Part shown: one piece after another, positions 37,485 to 47,264 of the stretch
How positions within the stretch are numbered: the first letter of the stretch is position 1
Layout: every line of letters starts with the position of its first letter
NCBI GenBank assembly: GCA_965243485.1
Contig: CBDEVP010000001.1
Span: 5,394,001-5,458,000, forward strand
Source: UBA7330 sp965243485
Lineage (GTDB): Bacteria; Bacteroidota; Bacteroidia; Cytophagales; Cyclobacteriaceae
DNA: 64,000 nucleotides
Direction of reading: 5' to 3'
Translations under genes and position numbers: made by a program
The notes under the pieces: generated by a model
Databases searched by the model: none
What the model was told of the DNA's origin: nothing
The model's input: only the letters and a program-made list of their open reading frames with translations

Positions 37485-39122
37485 CTAATTCAATTCATAG
37501 GTAAGTCTTTCCAACTGATCAGTTTTTGCTTTAAGCTTTCCATCGATGAAAAGCCTTAGTCCCTTTCCCCGGTTATACTTTTCACCGGTTTTATCCCACA
37601 GCAGGGTTACTTCACGACCATGATATTTGACCCTGTCAAGACAAAACCAGTCCCAGTCTTTCGGCACCAAAGGATTTATTTCTATTACATCGTCCACTTG
37701 TGGTCTGAAACCAATTAAGTCCGAAATCACCAAATCGCAAAACCCCGAGTGATTGTAATCCTTGCCTCTTTCTTCTCCACCTTTGCCCTGAGACCAGGTG
37801 CCATCCTTCCAGTTCTTCAACCGGGTCCTTGAAATCCAATCCCCTGTAAACGGGTTGAGGTTTTCATCAATCCATTTCTGTTTTTCACCCTGGTCGTTGA
37901 TGATTGAATGGCTTGATGCGTATTGTTTCAACAGGTGATAATAATCCTCTTTTGAAAGTCCGGCGGTATTTGAATAATTGTTAACCAGGTTCGATAATCC
38001 CTTCAAGGTCTGGGTAGTGGCAAATGGCCAGGAAGGCCCATTCCATTGACACTCATGGCCGGAGTAGTTGATAGCGAAGTATGGATGCGCTCGCTCGCAT
38101 ACAGTCAAACCGTAAGGTGCATAAAAACCGGTGGTATCCATCAACTTTTCCCAGGCACCAGCATAAACTGGGCTATCATCCGGTAAATTAAAATACCATG
38201 GAATGTATCCAATGGCTTCCCTGACATTGAGCGGGTCGGATGTGTCTAAGTAATCTCTCGGAAGTACCGTAAAGAATTCCAGCTCTTCATTCCACAGTCG
38301 CTGCTGAACCTCTTTTTTGATCGAATAAGCCATTGACCAATACTGTTCGCTTATCGCAGGATCACCGGTGATCTCCGCCATGGCTGCAATGGCTTTGGCA
38401 TCACCATACATATAACTATTGATGCTTGAACGCACCGCTGGCATGCTAAAAATTGATTCGCCATCATTCAATATTCGTCCGCTGGCAGTAAGTTCCATTC
38501 CATCCAGGGCATCAAATTGCCAAAAAAGTGTATTCAATGAATCCCTCCTCATTTGTTCCCAGGCTTCATAGTTCCTGATAAGTCCAGATAATTGTTTAGA
38601 TAAGAGTAAATCGTTTGGATGGACTTTATAGAATTCCAATACCGCATCCGCTATCCAGAAACTGTACTGCCGGATCCCGTCTCCGGAATCATTCAGCCAG
38701 AAATTGATGTAATCAGAAATGTATTTTGGATCTCGCAGCCACCGGCCTTCATAAATGTGATGTCCGGCAGGACAATTGATGGTATTGTGCTTTCCGGACC
38801 AGGAGACCTTCGGTAGAAATTCGGTAATAACAAATCCATCTTCAGTATGCTTTATATGTTTTCTATAAGTCCACCAGCGGAAGTAGTAGGTCTCCTCAAT
38901 GACTTTGTCAGGGACCTCTATCAATGGAACATTATCATGTAAGAATGATAAGACCGAATCATTGGAGATATGCTGAATATAAAGCTCAGGGTCATTCCGG
39001 TTGAATTTTTCAATATAGGATTGGAGAACTTCTTTATTGATCTGAGGAGCCTCCTGGTTGTCTCCGCACCCGATAAAAACGGGTAGCACCCATCCGAAAA
39101 ATACTATTTCCCTGATTTTCAT
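37485..39122 (-). CDS. MGH1/GH63-like (alpha/alpha)6 glycoside hydrolase, lipoprotein
   Basis: The 545-residue protein has lipobox VFIGC (Cys19). The rest reads as an (alpha/alpha)6 barrel: GHHIYEGRWLRDPKYISDYI near 120, QFDALDGMELTASG near 205, ECQWNGPSWPFATTQTLKGL near 365, and DWISRTRLKNWKDGTWS near 430. A short C-terminal beta-domain ends in LRLFIDGKLKAKTDQLERL. These fit MGH1-like/GH63-type or trehalase-like glycosidases; substrate unknown. The 199 bp upstream hold no gene, so transcription may restart here. They contain a hairpin-like GCCTGG/CCAGGC pair oriented for the opposite strand, which I do not count as a terminator. Confidence 0.8.
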   Translation of the reverse strand: MKIREIVFFGWVLPVFIGCGDNQEAPQINKEVLQSYIEKFNRNDPELYIQHISNDSVLSFLHDNVPLIEVPDKVIEETYYFRWWTYRKHIKHTEDGFVITEFLPKVSWSGKHNTINCPAGHHIYEGRWLRDPKYISDYINFWLNDSGDGIRQYSFWIADAVLEFYKVHPNDLLLSKQLSGLIRNYEAWEQMRRDSLNTLFWQFDALDGMELTASGRILNDGESIFSMPAVRSSINSYMYGDAKAIAAMAEITGDPAISEQYWSMAYSIKKEVQQRLWNEELEFFTVLPRDYLDTSDPLNVREAIGYIPWYFNLPDDSPVYAGAWEKLMDTTGFYAPYGLTVCERAHPYFAINYSGHECQWNGPSWPFATTQTLKGLSNLVNNYSNTAGLSKEDYYHLLKQYASSHSIINDQGEKQKWIDENLNPFTGDWISRTRLKNWKDGTWSQGKGGEERGKDYNHSGFCDLVISDLIGFRPQVDDVIEINPLVPKDWDWFCLDRVKYHGREVTLLWDKTGEKYNRGKGLRLFIDGKLKAKTDQLERLTYELN

Positions 39123-39321
39123 TGATTTGATTTATCCTATTTGCCAGGCACACCCAGTCCTTTCATATCACTGCTTCAAAACATCATCCATTTGTTCATG
39201 GAATATTCCGGGTGGAACAAATTGCCTGGAAGATGACAGTAAAACCAGGCTTTTTCAGGTCATAATTACACTGCGTACTGGATCTAAATCCAAATAAAGC
39301 CAGGAGCAAAACACATAACCT

Positions 39322-40785
39322 TTAAAGACTGCTACCTTCAAACTTTTCATTAAGAATGTTTGGCTTCGGTGCATCCACCTCATCCGTCCAGTCCTGAATA
39401 GCCTTTAACAACTCCTGAACTACCACCGGATTTTCCTCTGCTACATTTGAGGTTTCCGACATATCATTTTTTAAGTGGAAAAGCTCATAAGTCTCGTATT
39501 CATAATAATAAATCATCTTCCAGTCTCCCCTGATCAAAGTTGTGGAGGGCACCGCCCGCCAGAAGTTGTTTTCCGTCCCATAAACCGGAAGCACCCTCTC
39601 CTTTTCACCGGAACCTTCCAGGTACAGAGGAAAATGGAAATACTGATCCCTGTCAATCTTTGCTTTCTGCCCATTTAAAACAGGTGCCAAAGAGATCCCG
39701 TCAACCGGCTGATCCGATGGTAACGGTGCCCCTGACAATTCGGCAAATGTTGGCAGGAAGTCTATGCCCATGGCCTGCTGATCCGTCCTGCTGCCTGCCG
39801 GGACAGCCTGCGGCCAGCGAACGCACATGGGAACCCGGATGCCTCCCTCATAATAGGTCCCCTTACCGGCTCTCAAAGGAGAATTGTCCGTGTAACGAGG
39901 TAAGCCGCCATTGTCTGAGGTGAAGATGAACAGGGTGTTTTGATCGATGTCCAGTTCCTTCAACTTCTGCATCACTCTCCCCACACTCCTGTCAACCTGC
40001 TCGACTTCCGCAGCATAAACTGGTACGTATTCCCCGCTATCATATTGTTTCAGCTTTTCCTCATAATAAGCAATACGATCATTCCGTGCGGACATGGGAG
40101 TATGCACTTCCCAATGTGAGAGGTAGACAAAAAATGGTTGATCCTGATGTTTTTCAATGAAAGTAACCGCAGCATCGGTAAGCCTGCGTGCCACAGCTGT
40201 GTCGTTGTAGTATCTTTTTTCTTCACCTCCCACGTTTGAGATATGTCCAAAATACCCCGAGGAAGAAAGGGAATCAAACCCCTGGTTATCATCGCCAATG
40301 TGCCATTTGCCCAGGCGTGCAGTGATATAACCCCTTTGTTTCAACAATTCTGCCAGCGACATGAAACCAGGATCCACATGATTCACATTTACCTGGAAGT
40401 AAAAATAGGAGCTGTCTTCACCATTCGTGGGAACTTTAAGTCGATGTTTGTCCACATTCCCCCGGGCGTATCCCTGAGGAAGATAAACGTGATGTCTGGG
40501 GGAATACATGCCTGTCACAATGCTGGCCCTGGAGGGTGCACAATTGGCAGCCGAAGGATAAAACCGGTCAAAGATCATTCCCTCACTTGCCAGCTGGTCT
40601 ATATGCGGGGTCTCGTAAAATTCCTGCCCATTATATCCCACATCCATCCAGCCCAGGTCATCAGCAAGAACCAGTACAATATTTGGCGGATCTTTCACCG
40701 GCTCAGGCTTCGAACAGCTTAGCATTCCTATTACGAGGAATAGAACTATGAATGAAAAGGAAGTATGATGTCCGGATCTGATCAT
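39322..40785 (-). CDS. S1 sulfatase, lipoprotein
   Basis: The 487-residue protein has a lipobox (MLSC, Cys24), the metal motif LADDLGWMDVG, the formylglycine site CAPSR (Cys82) and TLFIFTSDNGGLPRYTDNSPL. A C-terminal DUF4976-like tail follows. Its start overlaps the stop of the upstream sulfatase by 4 bp (ATGA), so the two are likely translationally coupled. It is the last of four sulfatase genes in a row, with clearly different sequences around the catalytic Cys, so they probably recognise different sulfated positions. Activity requires formylglycine conversion elsewhere in the genome. Confidence 0.95.
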   Translation of the reverse strand: MIRSGHHTSFSFIVLFLVIGMLSCSKPEPVKDPPNIVLVLADDLGWMDVGYNGQEFYETPHIDQLASEGMIFDRFYPSAANCAPSRASIVTGMYSPRHHVYLPQGYARGNVDKHRLKVPTNGEDSSYFYFQVNVNHVDPGFMSLAELLKQRGYITARLGKWHIGDDNQGFDSLSSSGYFGHISNVGGEEKRYYNDTAVARRLTDAAVTFIEKHQDQPFFVYLSHWEVHTPMSARNDRIAYYEEKLKQYDSGEYVPVYAAEVEQVDRSVGRVMQKLKELDIDQNTLFIFTSDNGGLPRYTDNSPLRAGKGTYYEGGIRVPMCVRWPQAVPAGSRTDQQAMGIDFLPTFAELSGAPLPSDQPVDGISLAPVLNGQKAKIDRDQYFHFPLYLEGSGEKERVLPVYGTENNFWRAVPSTTLIRGDWKMIYYYEYETYELFHLKNDMSETSNVAEENPVVVQELLKAIQDWTDEVDAPKPNILNEKFEGSSL

Positions 40786-42134
40786 TGTACCACCCTGTAT
40801 TCCTCATTGTTGAGAGCGAAAGCCACATCCTGTTCTCGCTGATCCAGGATGGTTTGAAACCGGCTCCTGATCGCAAGTTCCTCTTCACTCAGGTCCTGAA
40901 GTGGTTGTTGCTCCAAAGGATCGATGGTGGTCCGGTAAAACCGGCCATCACGATACAACTTATATTCATTATCCATCACCCAGCGGTCAGCTTCTCTATC
41001 ACCCCAACGAGGAGAATAGTGAATAAAGATCTGTTCTTTTGTCGAATTTGAAGTCCCATTCAACACGGGGATTAAACTTATGCCATCTGTAGAGTAAGCC
41101 GATGGATCTACCCCGCCCGCTTCAGCCACCGTTGGTAAAAAATCCGCAAAATCGATCATACCTTCAAATACTGAAGGTTCCTTGATCACGGCCGGCCAGG
41201 TGACTATGAAAGGGACATGATTTCCTGTATTGATGGTTTTGCCCTTCGCACCCCAGACCGTACCGTAAGTTGTTTCACTTTTGATGTTGACATTGGTCCC
41301 ATTGTCTGCGGTGAACATAAACAGCGTATTTTCCCAGATATTTTTCTCCTTGAGTTTAGCTTCCAGTTGTCCGATGATCTTATCCGTGTAAGCCATCATA
41401 TCTGCATAGTATGCCGTATCCTTTTCGTATCTCCTTTCAGGATCCTCCCATGCAGGTGAGTCCGGAGTGGGCACAAAAGGATCGTGTACCAGCACCATCG
41501 GAAAATAAACGAAGAAGGGCTCTTCTGCATTCCGGTCAATGAAATCGCTGATGTAATCCGCAAAGATCTGTGGACCGTAAGCATCCGGGTCACGGGGCAG
41601 ATCTTTCCCATTTTGAGTGATCAGGGGATTTGCAAAGCGTTCACCTTCGCTTTTCCGTTTATTCAGCTGCCAGAGACAGTATTCGTCAAAGCCAAATTCG
41701 TAGGGCCTCTCAAGATCCTGGTTATCCGGATTGTCTCTGTTTAATCCATTCAACTGCCATTTGCCGGCAATGAGTGTCTTGTATCCCGCTTCTTTCAGGA
41801 CATTCCCGAACGTCTTCTGGTTGGGGTTGAGGTATCCAAAGTCCTCGTAGTTGCGATAGTTGAATTTACCTGTCATGATCTTGACCCTGGAAGGGGTGCA
41901 CAAAGGCTGGGAATAGCAGTGAGTAAACCGGATACCCTCACCTGCCAGGCGGTCCAGGTTGGGTGTCGAGTATTCAGTACTTCCATTCACCCCCAGACTT
42001 TCATAGCCCATGTCATCGGCCATGATCAGGATGATATTCGGTTGGTTCTGAGTAGGATTTTCCTCAGATTTCTTTTGTTGTTTGCATTGTGCTAAAACAG
42101 CCAGCACAATCAGGTAGGTCGTTATTCGAATCAT
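40782..42134 (-). CDS. S1 sulfatase, lipoprotein
   Basis: The start is set at the ATG at 42134; the upstream ATG at 42182 would overlap the previous gene by 20 bp and bury the signal. The 450-residue protein then has lipobox VLAQC (Cys17), metal motif LIMADDMGYESLG and formylglycine site CTPSR (Cys79) followed by VKIMTGKFNYRNYEDFG. TLFMFTADNGTN lies in the middle. The C-P-S-R context with Val-Lys-Ile-Met sets it apart from the other five sulfatases. It is coupled to the next sulfatase gene by an ATGA overlap. Confidence 0.94.
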   Translation of the reverse strand: MIRITTYLIVLAVLAQCKQQKKSEENPTQNQPNIILIMADDMGYESLGVNGSTEYSTPNLDRLAGEGIRFTHCYSQPLCTPSRVKIMTGKFNYRNYEDFGYLNPNQKTFGNVLKEAGYKTLIAGKWQLNGLNRDNPDNQDLERPYEFGFDEYCLWQLNKRKSEGERFANPLITQNGKDLPRDPDAYGPQIFADYISDFIDRNAEEPFFVYFPMVLVHDPFVPTPDSPAWEDPERRYEKDTAYYADMMAYTDKIIGQLEAKLKEKNIWENTLFMFTADNGTNVNIKSETTYGTVWGAKGKTINTGNHVPFIVTWPAVIKEPSVFEGMIDFADFLPTVAEAGGVDPSAYSTDGISLIPVLNGTSNSTKEQIFIHYSPRWGDREADRWVMDNEYKLYRDGRFYRTTIDPLEQQPLQDLSEEELAIRSRFQTILDQREQDVAFALNNEEYRVVQ

Positions 42135-42162
42135 ACTCGAATATATGGATCTTTCATTAAAA

Positions 42163-43605
42163 TTATTTTTTGTATGAGGCATTCCTGACCGCCCCTTTGC
42201 TTAGCATAAGCTCTGTCAGCTCACGGTCCAGTGGTTCTGCGAGCTTCCAAAGCGCTGGGTCCTGCCTGGATACAATTTGCAGGAAAGAGCCATAGTCATG
42301 GCCAGTCCTGATTTCACTGAACAGGTTTCGGTTTTGTGCTGGATCCTTTTCCAGATCATATAGTTCATAAATATCCCAGACACCCTCATAGGTCATGTAG
42401 CTGTACTTTTCTGTGCGTAGGCCGAAGATTGTTGGGGTCTGAACTGCCATGGGATCAACGAAATACTCATAAAGGAAGGCCTTTCGCCACGGTCTCTCCT
42501 TTTCACCACGGATCATATGAGCGAAAGAATAGCCATGCATGGTAGAGGGAGCCTGGGTCCCCGCAAGTTCCAGGATGGTAGGTCCTAAATCAATATTTAA
42601 CACCATCTCTTCCCTCTTTGACGATTCATTGATGACCGCCGGCCAGTGCACAAAGCAAGGTACCCTGATCGATTCCTCATGCATCACCCGCTTGTCGATC
42701 AGGCCATGTTCACCCAGAAGGTATCCATTATCACTGAAATATATAATCACTGTGTTTTCCAGATCATTGGTCATTCTCAAATGATCTGCCACTCTGCCCA
42801 CGCTTTCATCCACTGAAAGCATGGCTTCGCTATATTTTTCAACCAGTTTGTCGAAACTATTGATATCCAAAATATTGAAATCTCTGTCAGCTCCGTGCCA
42901 GCTGTCCCTTTGTCTTTGAACCCAAAGGGGTTTATCCAGATTCTTTTCCAATGGAAAATTGTCAGGTTTTATGACTTTGAGGTCATCGTAACTTTTTTCG
43001 TGTCTCGGTGCGGGTGAGAACGGACTATGAATGGCCTTGTGCGACAGGTACAGGAAATAAGGCTCCTCTCCTTTTTGGTTCTCACGGATGAAATCAATGG
43101 CATAATCGGTCATCAGGTCTGTCGTATATCCTTTTTTGTCAACGTACTTTCCATCCACATTGAATGTAGGGTCAAAATAAGGTCCCTGTCCCTTAAACGA
43201 GACCCAGTGATCAAACCCGGGCCTTGGGTTATCATTGTTGCCCCCCATGTGCCATTTGCCGATAAAACCCGTCTTGTAGCCCTGCTTCTGAAGTTCTTTT
43301 GGAAAGGTAGGAATATCTCCCGGTAAAGGGGTGTCATTATTCATGACTCCGTGAGCATGTGCATACTGTCCCGTAAGTATGGAGGCACGGCTGGGCGAGC
43401 ATAGGGATGTGGTCACAAAAGCATTATTGAAATACATGGAGTTTTCAGCGAGTTTATCGATGTGTGTGGTCTTAATCCATGGGTGATCGTGGTAGCTCAA
43501 GAAATCATACCGTTGATCGTCTATCAGGATAAAAATGATGTTAGGTTTTTGTTGAGCTGATAGCTGTGGTACCACCAGGAGTATGAACAACCATGTTCTG
43601 ATCAT
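42163..43605 (-). CDS. S1 sulfatase, secreted (mucin-desulfating type)
   Basis: The start at 43605 gives a signal peptide (MIRTWLFILLVVPQLSAQ) and 480 residues; 43614 is an alternative adding three residues. The metal motif is FILIDDQRYDFLS, the formylglycine site is CSPSR (about Cys69) and IIYFSDNGYLLGEHGL is the later metal/active-site motif. The long stretch FLYLSHKAIHSPFSPAPRHE is typical of N-acetylglucosamine-6-sulfatase or mucin-desulfating relatives, but similarity does not prove substrate. It has no lipobox, unlike its neighbours, so it may be soluble in the periplasm. Confidence 0.94.
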   Translation of the reverse strand: MIRTWLFILLVVPQLSAQQKPNIIFILIDDQRYDFLSYHDHPWIKTTHIDKLAENSMYFNNAFVTTSLCSPSRASILTGQYAHAHGVMNNDTPLPGDIPTFPKELQKQGYKTGFIGKWHMGGNNDNPRPGFDHWVSFKGQGPYFDPTFNVDGKYVDKKGYTTDLMTDYAIDFIRENQKGEEPYFLYLSHKAIHSPFSPAPRHEKSYDDLKVIKPDNFPLEKNLDKPLWVQRQRDSWHGADRDFNILDINSFDKLVEKYSEAMLSVDESVGRVADHLRMTNDLENTVIIYFSDNGYLLGEHGLIDKRVMHEESIRVPCFVHWPAVINESSKREEMVLNIDLGPTILELAGTQAPSTMHGYSFAHMIRGEKERPWRKAFLYEYFVDPMAVQTPTIFGLRTEKYSYMTYEGVWDIYELYDLEKDPAQNRNLFSEIRTGHDYGSFLQIVSRQDPALWKLAEPLDRELTELMLSKGAVRNASYKK

Positions 43606-43647
43606 TAATGTCATCTGTTTTTTGGGTTTATCTTTTTAGGTTTTCTA

Positions 43648-45525
43648 TTATCTGAATGTTTTGCTGGCTTCACTCAATGACCAGTACGTATAGATCTTAT
43701 AATACTGACTCCAGTCTTTTCCGTAGTTGGTCTCCTGATCCAGCTTTTCAAAAGCTTCTTTCACTTCAACCGGTATCTTATCCAGCTTATTGGAGATGAG
43801 TTGGTACGTTCTCGCAGCATAGAGAGCGATGTAATCTTCACTGCCGAAATGATTGAAAATCACTGGTAAAGCTTCATCTTCAAAACCTCTTTCGAAAAGC
43901 AGGCTGGCAGCTTCCATTTGCACTGTGGGAAAGTCATCGGAAAGCATTGACCTTAGTCTGAATGTAATCTCCTGATCTTCCAGCTCACTGTTTTTTAAAG
44001 CTATGAGTGACCAGTAACGTACCAGCCCATTTTCATGATGCAGCCCGGCCATCAACCGGCCTTTGGGTATTTCGTCCAGCAGCATCAGATCACATATTTG
44101 CATGATAGCATCAAATGGTACCTGACCACTGTGGGACAGGTCATAAGAGTTTCTGCCTTTGGAAAGCCTGATCATTTCCGGTTCGGGAATGAGCCCGGCA
44201 TCATGGGTTTCTATCATTTTTGCGGTCAGATCTGATCGCATTTTCAACAAAGCAGTACTGTAATTCGGGTCCAGGGCCAGGTTATTGAGTTCGTTGGGGT
44301 CTTTTTCGATGTCATACAGTTCTTCAGGCGTTCTGGCTGGCCTGAATAAGGTCAATTGATCCTCGGTTAGTGGCTGATTGCGCTCCGCATCCTTCAAAGC
44401 TGTCATGATCTCTGACTGATCCGTGTAAAAATTGGGTTGCAGCAAAGGCAGATGTGGAAGAAAATTGCGGATGTACCTGTAGTTTTTTGAGCGGATGCTT
44501 CGCGCCAGTTCATAACCTTCATCTACGCGGTCAGAAGCCCCAAAGGCATAGTCTTTTGAATAGTCCATTTCTAAAAAGGATGATCCCTGCATTTGCTCCG
44601 GGACCGGAATTCCTGCAATGGACAAAATCGTTGGTGCAAAATCGACAAAACTGACGATCCGGTCATCTTTTGTTCCCATTTGAAGGTCATACCGGTCTTC
44701 GTATTTTTCAGGAATATGTACCAGCAATGGAATCTTCAAACCTGAATCATACACAGCCCGCTTCGACCTGGGCATACCTGTGCCATGGTCAGAGAAAAAG
44801 AAAACAATGGTGTTATCAGCCAACCCGTCTTTTTCAAGCTCTTCCATGACCTGTCCAAACTGATAATCGATGATGCTTACATTGGTGTAATATCTGGCCC
44901 ACAGCTTTCGGACTTCGGGCGTATCAGGATAATAAGGCAGGAGTTGAACTGTGTCGGGATGAGTCTGCTTCACAAATGGCATGAATTTCTTTACCCTGTT
45001 GTGATAGACCGAATCATTCCCAAAGATGGAAGACTGGTGGGTAAGGGTGAAGTTGAAGACGCTGAAGAAAGGCTGGTCTCCTGATCTTTGTCTCCAATGA
45101 GCGGCTTTGGATGAAATATCCCAGACCGTAGAATCGGTAAAGTTGTAGTCTTCCTTTTCATTGTTTGTGACGAAGTAACCGGCTTCACGCAGGTATTTAG
45201 GAAATGGCAAAATCGACTCAGGGATCTCATGATGGGACCTTAAATGCTGAGTGCCCAGGGTGGTTGCATATACTCCGGTGATGATACAGGACCTGGAAGG
45301 TGAACATACAGGGGCCGTGGCAAAGGCATGGGTAAAGAGTGCACTTCTTTCCGCAAAAGCATCGAGGTTTGGGGTATGCGCATTCGGGTCTCCATAACAT
45401 CCAAGCATCGTGGTGATGTCCTCGCAGGAGATCCAGAGGATGTTGGGAACTTCCTGATCACCTTTTGGGGCACAACCGGTGAAAGACCCCATAATGAGGA
45501 TTAAAGTTATGATTTTGAAAGGCAT
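43648..45525 (-). CDS. S1 sulfatase, N-sulfoglucosamine sulfohydrolase-like, with HEAT-like C-terminus
   Basis: The 625-residue lipoprotein (lipobox FTGC, Cys18) carries ILWISCEDITTMLGCYG as metal motif, the formylglycine site CSPSR (Cys74) and VFFFSDHGTGMPRSKRAVYD. It resembles SGSH-type S1 sulfatases. The last about 130 residues (GLHHENGLVRYWSLIALKNS, then AASLLFERGFEDEALPVIFNHF) look like alpha-helical HEAT-type repeats, an addition absent from the other sulfatases here. It begins 51 bp after the MFS gene and is first of the four sulfatases in transcription order. Confidence 0.93.
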   Translation of the reverse strand: MPFKIITLILIMGSFTGCAPKGDQEVPNILWISCEDITTMLGCYGDPNAHTPNLDAFAERSALFTHAFATAPVCSPSRSCIITGVYATTLGTQHLRSHHEIPESILPFPKYLREAGYFVTNNEKEDYNFTDSTVWDISSKAAHWRQRSGDQPFFSVFNFTLTHQSSIFGNDSVYHNRVKKFMPFVKQTHPDTVQLLPYYPDTPEVRKLWARYYTNVSIIDYQFGQVMEELEKDGLADNTIVFFFSDHGTGMPRSKRAVYDSGLKIPLLVHIPEKYEDRYDLQMGTKDDRIVSFVDFAPTILSIAGIPVPEQMQGSSFLEMDYSKDYAFGASDRVDEGYELARSIRSKNYRYIRNFLPHLPLLQPNFYTDQSEIMTALKDAERNQPLTEDQLTLFRPARTPEELYDIEKDPNELNNLALDPNYSTALLKMRSDLTAKMIETHDAGLIPEPEMIRLSKGRNSYDLSHSGQVPFDAIMQICDLMLLDEIPKGRLMAGLHHENGLVRYWSLIALKNSELEDQEITFRLRSMLSDDFPTVQMEAASLLFERGFEDEALPVIFNHFGSEDYIALYAARTYQLISNKLDKIPVEVKEAFEKLDQETNYGKDWSQYYKIYTYWSLSEASKTFR

Positions 45526-45576
45526 GTCACTGATTTGGTAAAAAACTAAGATACCAATTATCCATAATCTGGCAGA

Positions 45577-46902
45577 TTATTTGGCTCCGGATTTTACTAA
45601 ATCCCGTGTGAGAATCTGGTTGTAGCCGATTCCAAGGATGGCTATGATCACCAGAATACCTGCCGATAAATAGTAAAGGTTTTGTGAGATGACCGATAGT
45701 AGAAATCCTCCAACCAGTAAACCGATGATACTGGCCAGACTCCCGGACCCCTGTGCGATACCCTGCAGGCTACCCTGTCTATCCTGACTTCCCGTCCTGG
45801 ATAAAATGCTTAAATATGAAGGCCACATAATCCCATTGCCAAACCCGAACAATACAGCTCCTAAAAAGATGATTTCGTTCTCCGGTTGTGCAAAACATAC
45901 AAATGTCAGGGCCATGAGGAATGATCCAAGGATAAATAATCTTTCATCCGAGAAATCAAACCTGGTTGAGAGCCAGGTCATCAGCGGACCCTGGGTCAGG
46001 ATCATTACACCACTCAGAACGGTGAAAAACCATCCAAGCCGCTGCGGTGACCACTCCATGGCGACGGCGAGATGCATCGAAAAAGTGGCATAAAAAAGGT
46101 TGAAGGCAATAAAAATCAGAAAGTACAGCAGGATCATCAGCGGGGCATACTGCTGGGTCACTACCTCCAGCCACGCGTACTTCTTTTTTGAGGATCCGGC
46201 ATCTACCTTCTCATTCGCCAGGGCAGCCTGATCAGGTTGTGGATCCGGCTGTTTATTCTTTTTCTGTCTGACATCCGGTAGTAAAAAATGGATAGCCAGC
46301 AGACCTGCAAGTGCTATCAGGGAAGTAATAACCACAGTGATGAAATTGCCATTGGGAAGAGAGGCCAGGATACCTGCTGCTGCCGGCCCGAGGATAAAAC
46401 CAAAACTGGCCGATGCTGCCATCTGAGCATAATATTTTTTCCGATCTTTTCTGTCTGTGATATCCGCGAGGTATGCATTTGCGACAGAAATATTTCCACC
46501 CGTCAGCCCATCCAAAGATCTTGCAACAATGATCACGAGAATAGGTAAAGTAAGGTTTACGATACCTGATCTTCCCAATGGAAAGCTCAACAGGGATTCT
46601 TCAGGAAGGTAAAAGGAGACCAGGAAGATCAACCAGGAGAGTAAGGTGCCCGCCTGACTGACAAAGAGTACCTTCTTTCTACCAATGCTATCTGACCAGC
46701 TGCCAAGTACCGGTGCACCTATCATCTGGAAAAGTGGATATACAGCGGCAATCATGCCGTAGAGCACTTCATCACCTCCAAAGTCGATGACCAGAAAGGC
46801 GAGAAACGGCAAAATTATCCCGTAGCCCAGGGCTCCTATAAAGTTTACCAGCAATAGTGGAGCAATCGGGCTGCTGAAGAACTGGATGCGGGTTTTAAGC
46901 AT
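45577..46902 (-). CDS. MFS transporter, TetA-like
   Basis: The 441-residue protein has 12 predicted membrane spans and a long charged central loop (about 205-245, KKNKQPDPQPDQ). The MFS motif A is visible after the second span (GSWSDSIGRKKVLF), and LDGLTGGNISVANAYLADIT follows as in the TetA/multidrug-type MFS families. It may export or import a small sugar or drug; the substrate is not clear. It is the first gene of the sulfatase run and is divergent from pirin. A minus-strand hairpin with a U-run lies just before its start (46924-46944). Confidence 0.9.
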   Translation of the reverse strand: MLKTRIQFFSSPIAPLLLVNFIGALGYGIILPFLAFLVIDFGGDEVLYGMIAAVYPLFQMIGAPVLGSWSDSIGRKKVLFVSQAGTLLSWLIFLVSFYLPEESLLSFPLGRSGIVNLTLPILVIIVARSLDGLTGGNISVANAYLADITDRKDRKKYYAQMAASASFGFILGPAAAGILASLPNGNFITVVITSLIALAGLLAIHFLLPDVRQKKNKQPDPQPDQAALANEKVDAGSSKKKYAWLEVVTQQYAPLMILLYFLIFIAFNLFYATFSMHLAVAMEWSPQRLGWFFTVLSGVMILTQGPLMTWLSTRFDFSDERLFILGSFLMALTFVCFAQPENEIIFLGAVLFGFGNGIMWPSYLSILSRTGSQDRQGSLQGIAQGSGSLASIIGLLVGGFLLSVISQNLYYLSAGILVIIAILGIGYNQILTRDLVKSGAK

Positions 46903-47264
46903 AACTTGAATTAAAAAAAAGGTAAAAAACCCCGTTATTCAGGGAGGAAATCCTTTGATTCCAAAACATACAAAACCGGATGAAACAGGGGTGGATTCCC
47001 TTCAGGGATGCCTTTAGGCAGGGTGAGTGTAAAGGCCATCGCTCACCCCCGAGACCCCTGGAGGGGACCAACCGCACAGCTTCGAATACGTCATAAGCAA
47101 GCAGAACTCTGTATGCCTGGGCTAAAGCCTCAACTTTAGTGTATTGACGGCAGAGGGTTTTTTTATTGTTTTTCATTTTAATTCAGGATTCCGGCCGGAA
47201 TTTAAATCATCCTTGAACTTAAAAACCAATGACAATTGTTATTCTTCCATTATATTGAAACATT
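46903..47264. other. Divergent intergenic region between the MFS and pirin genes
   Basis: This 362-bp stretch should hold the promoters of both divergent genes. I saw no clear consensus. It holds several small palindromes: TCCCTTCAGGGA (46997-47008, also present inverted at 57862-57873) and CTAAAG/CTTTAG (47122-47139). A 93-codon minus-strand frame here shows no family resemblance. Confidence 0.6.
46924..46944 (-). terminator. Weak terminator-like hairpin in the MFS leader
   Basis: On the minus strand CCCTG (46944-46940) can pair with CGGGG (46934-46930), including one G-U pair, around a 5-nt loop, and is followed by six Ts (46929-46924). It lies about 21 bp upstream of the MFS ATG. No gene ends just upstream on this strand, so it may be an attenuator or chance. 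Confidence 0.3.

Noticed and set aside
39221..39256. GCCTGG/CCAGGC hairpin with T-run in the 199-bp gap before the MGH1-like gene
   Set aside because: Its T-run lies on the plus-strand side, where no gene ends, and the stem is only 6 bp.
46895..47176. 93-codon minus-strand frame overlapping the MFS start
   Set aside because: It matches no family that I recognise, is rich in Cys and Arg in a pattern of non-coding DNA, crosses the hairpin at 46924-46944 and overlaps the MFS start by a few bases.
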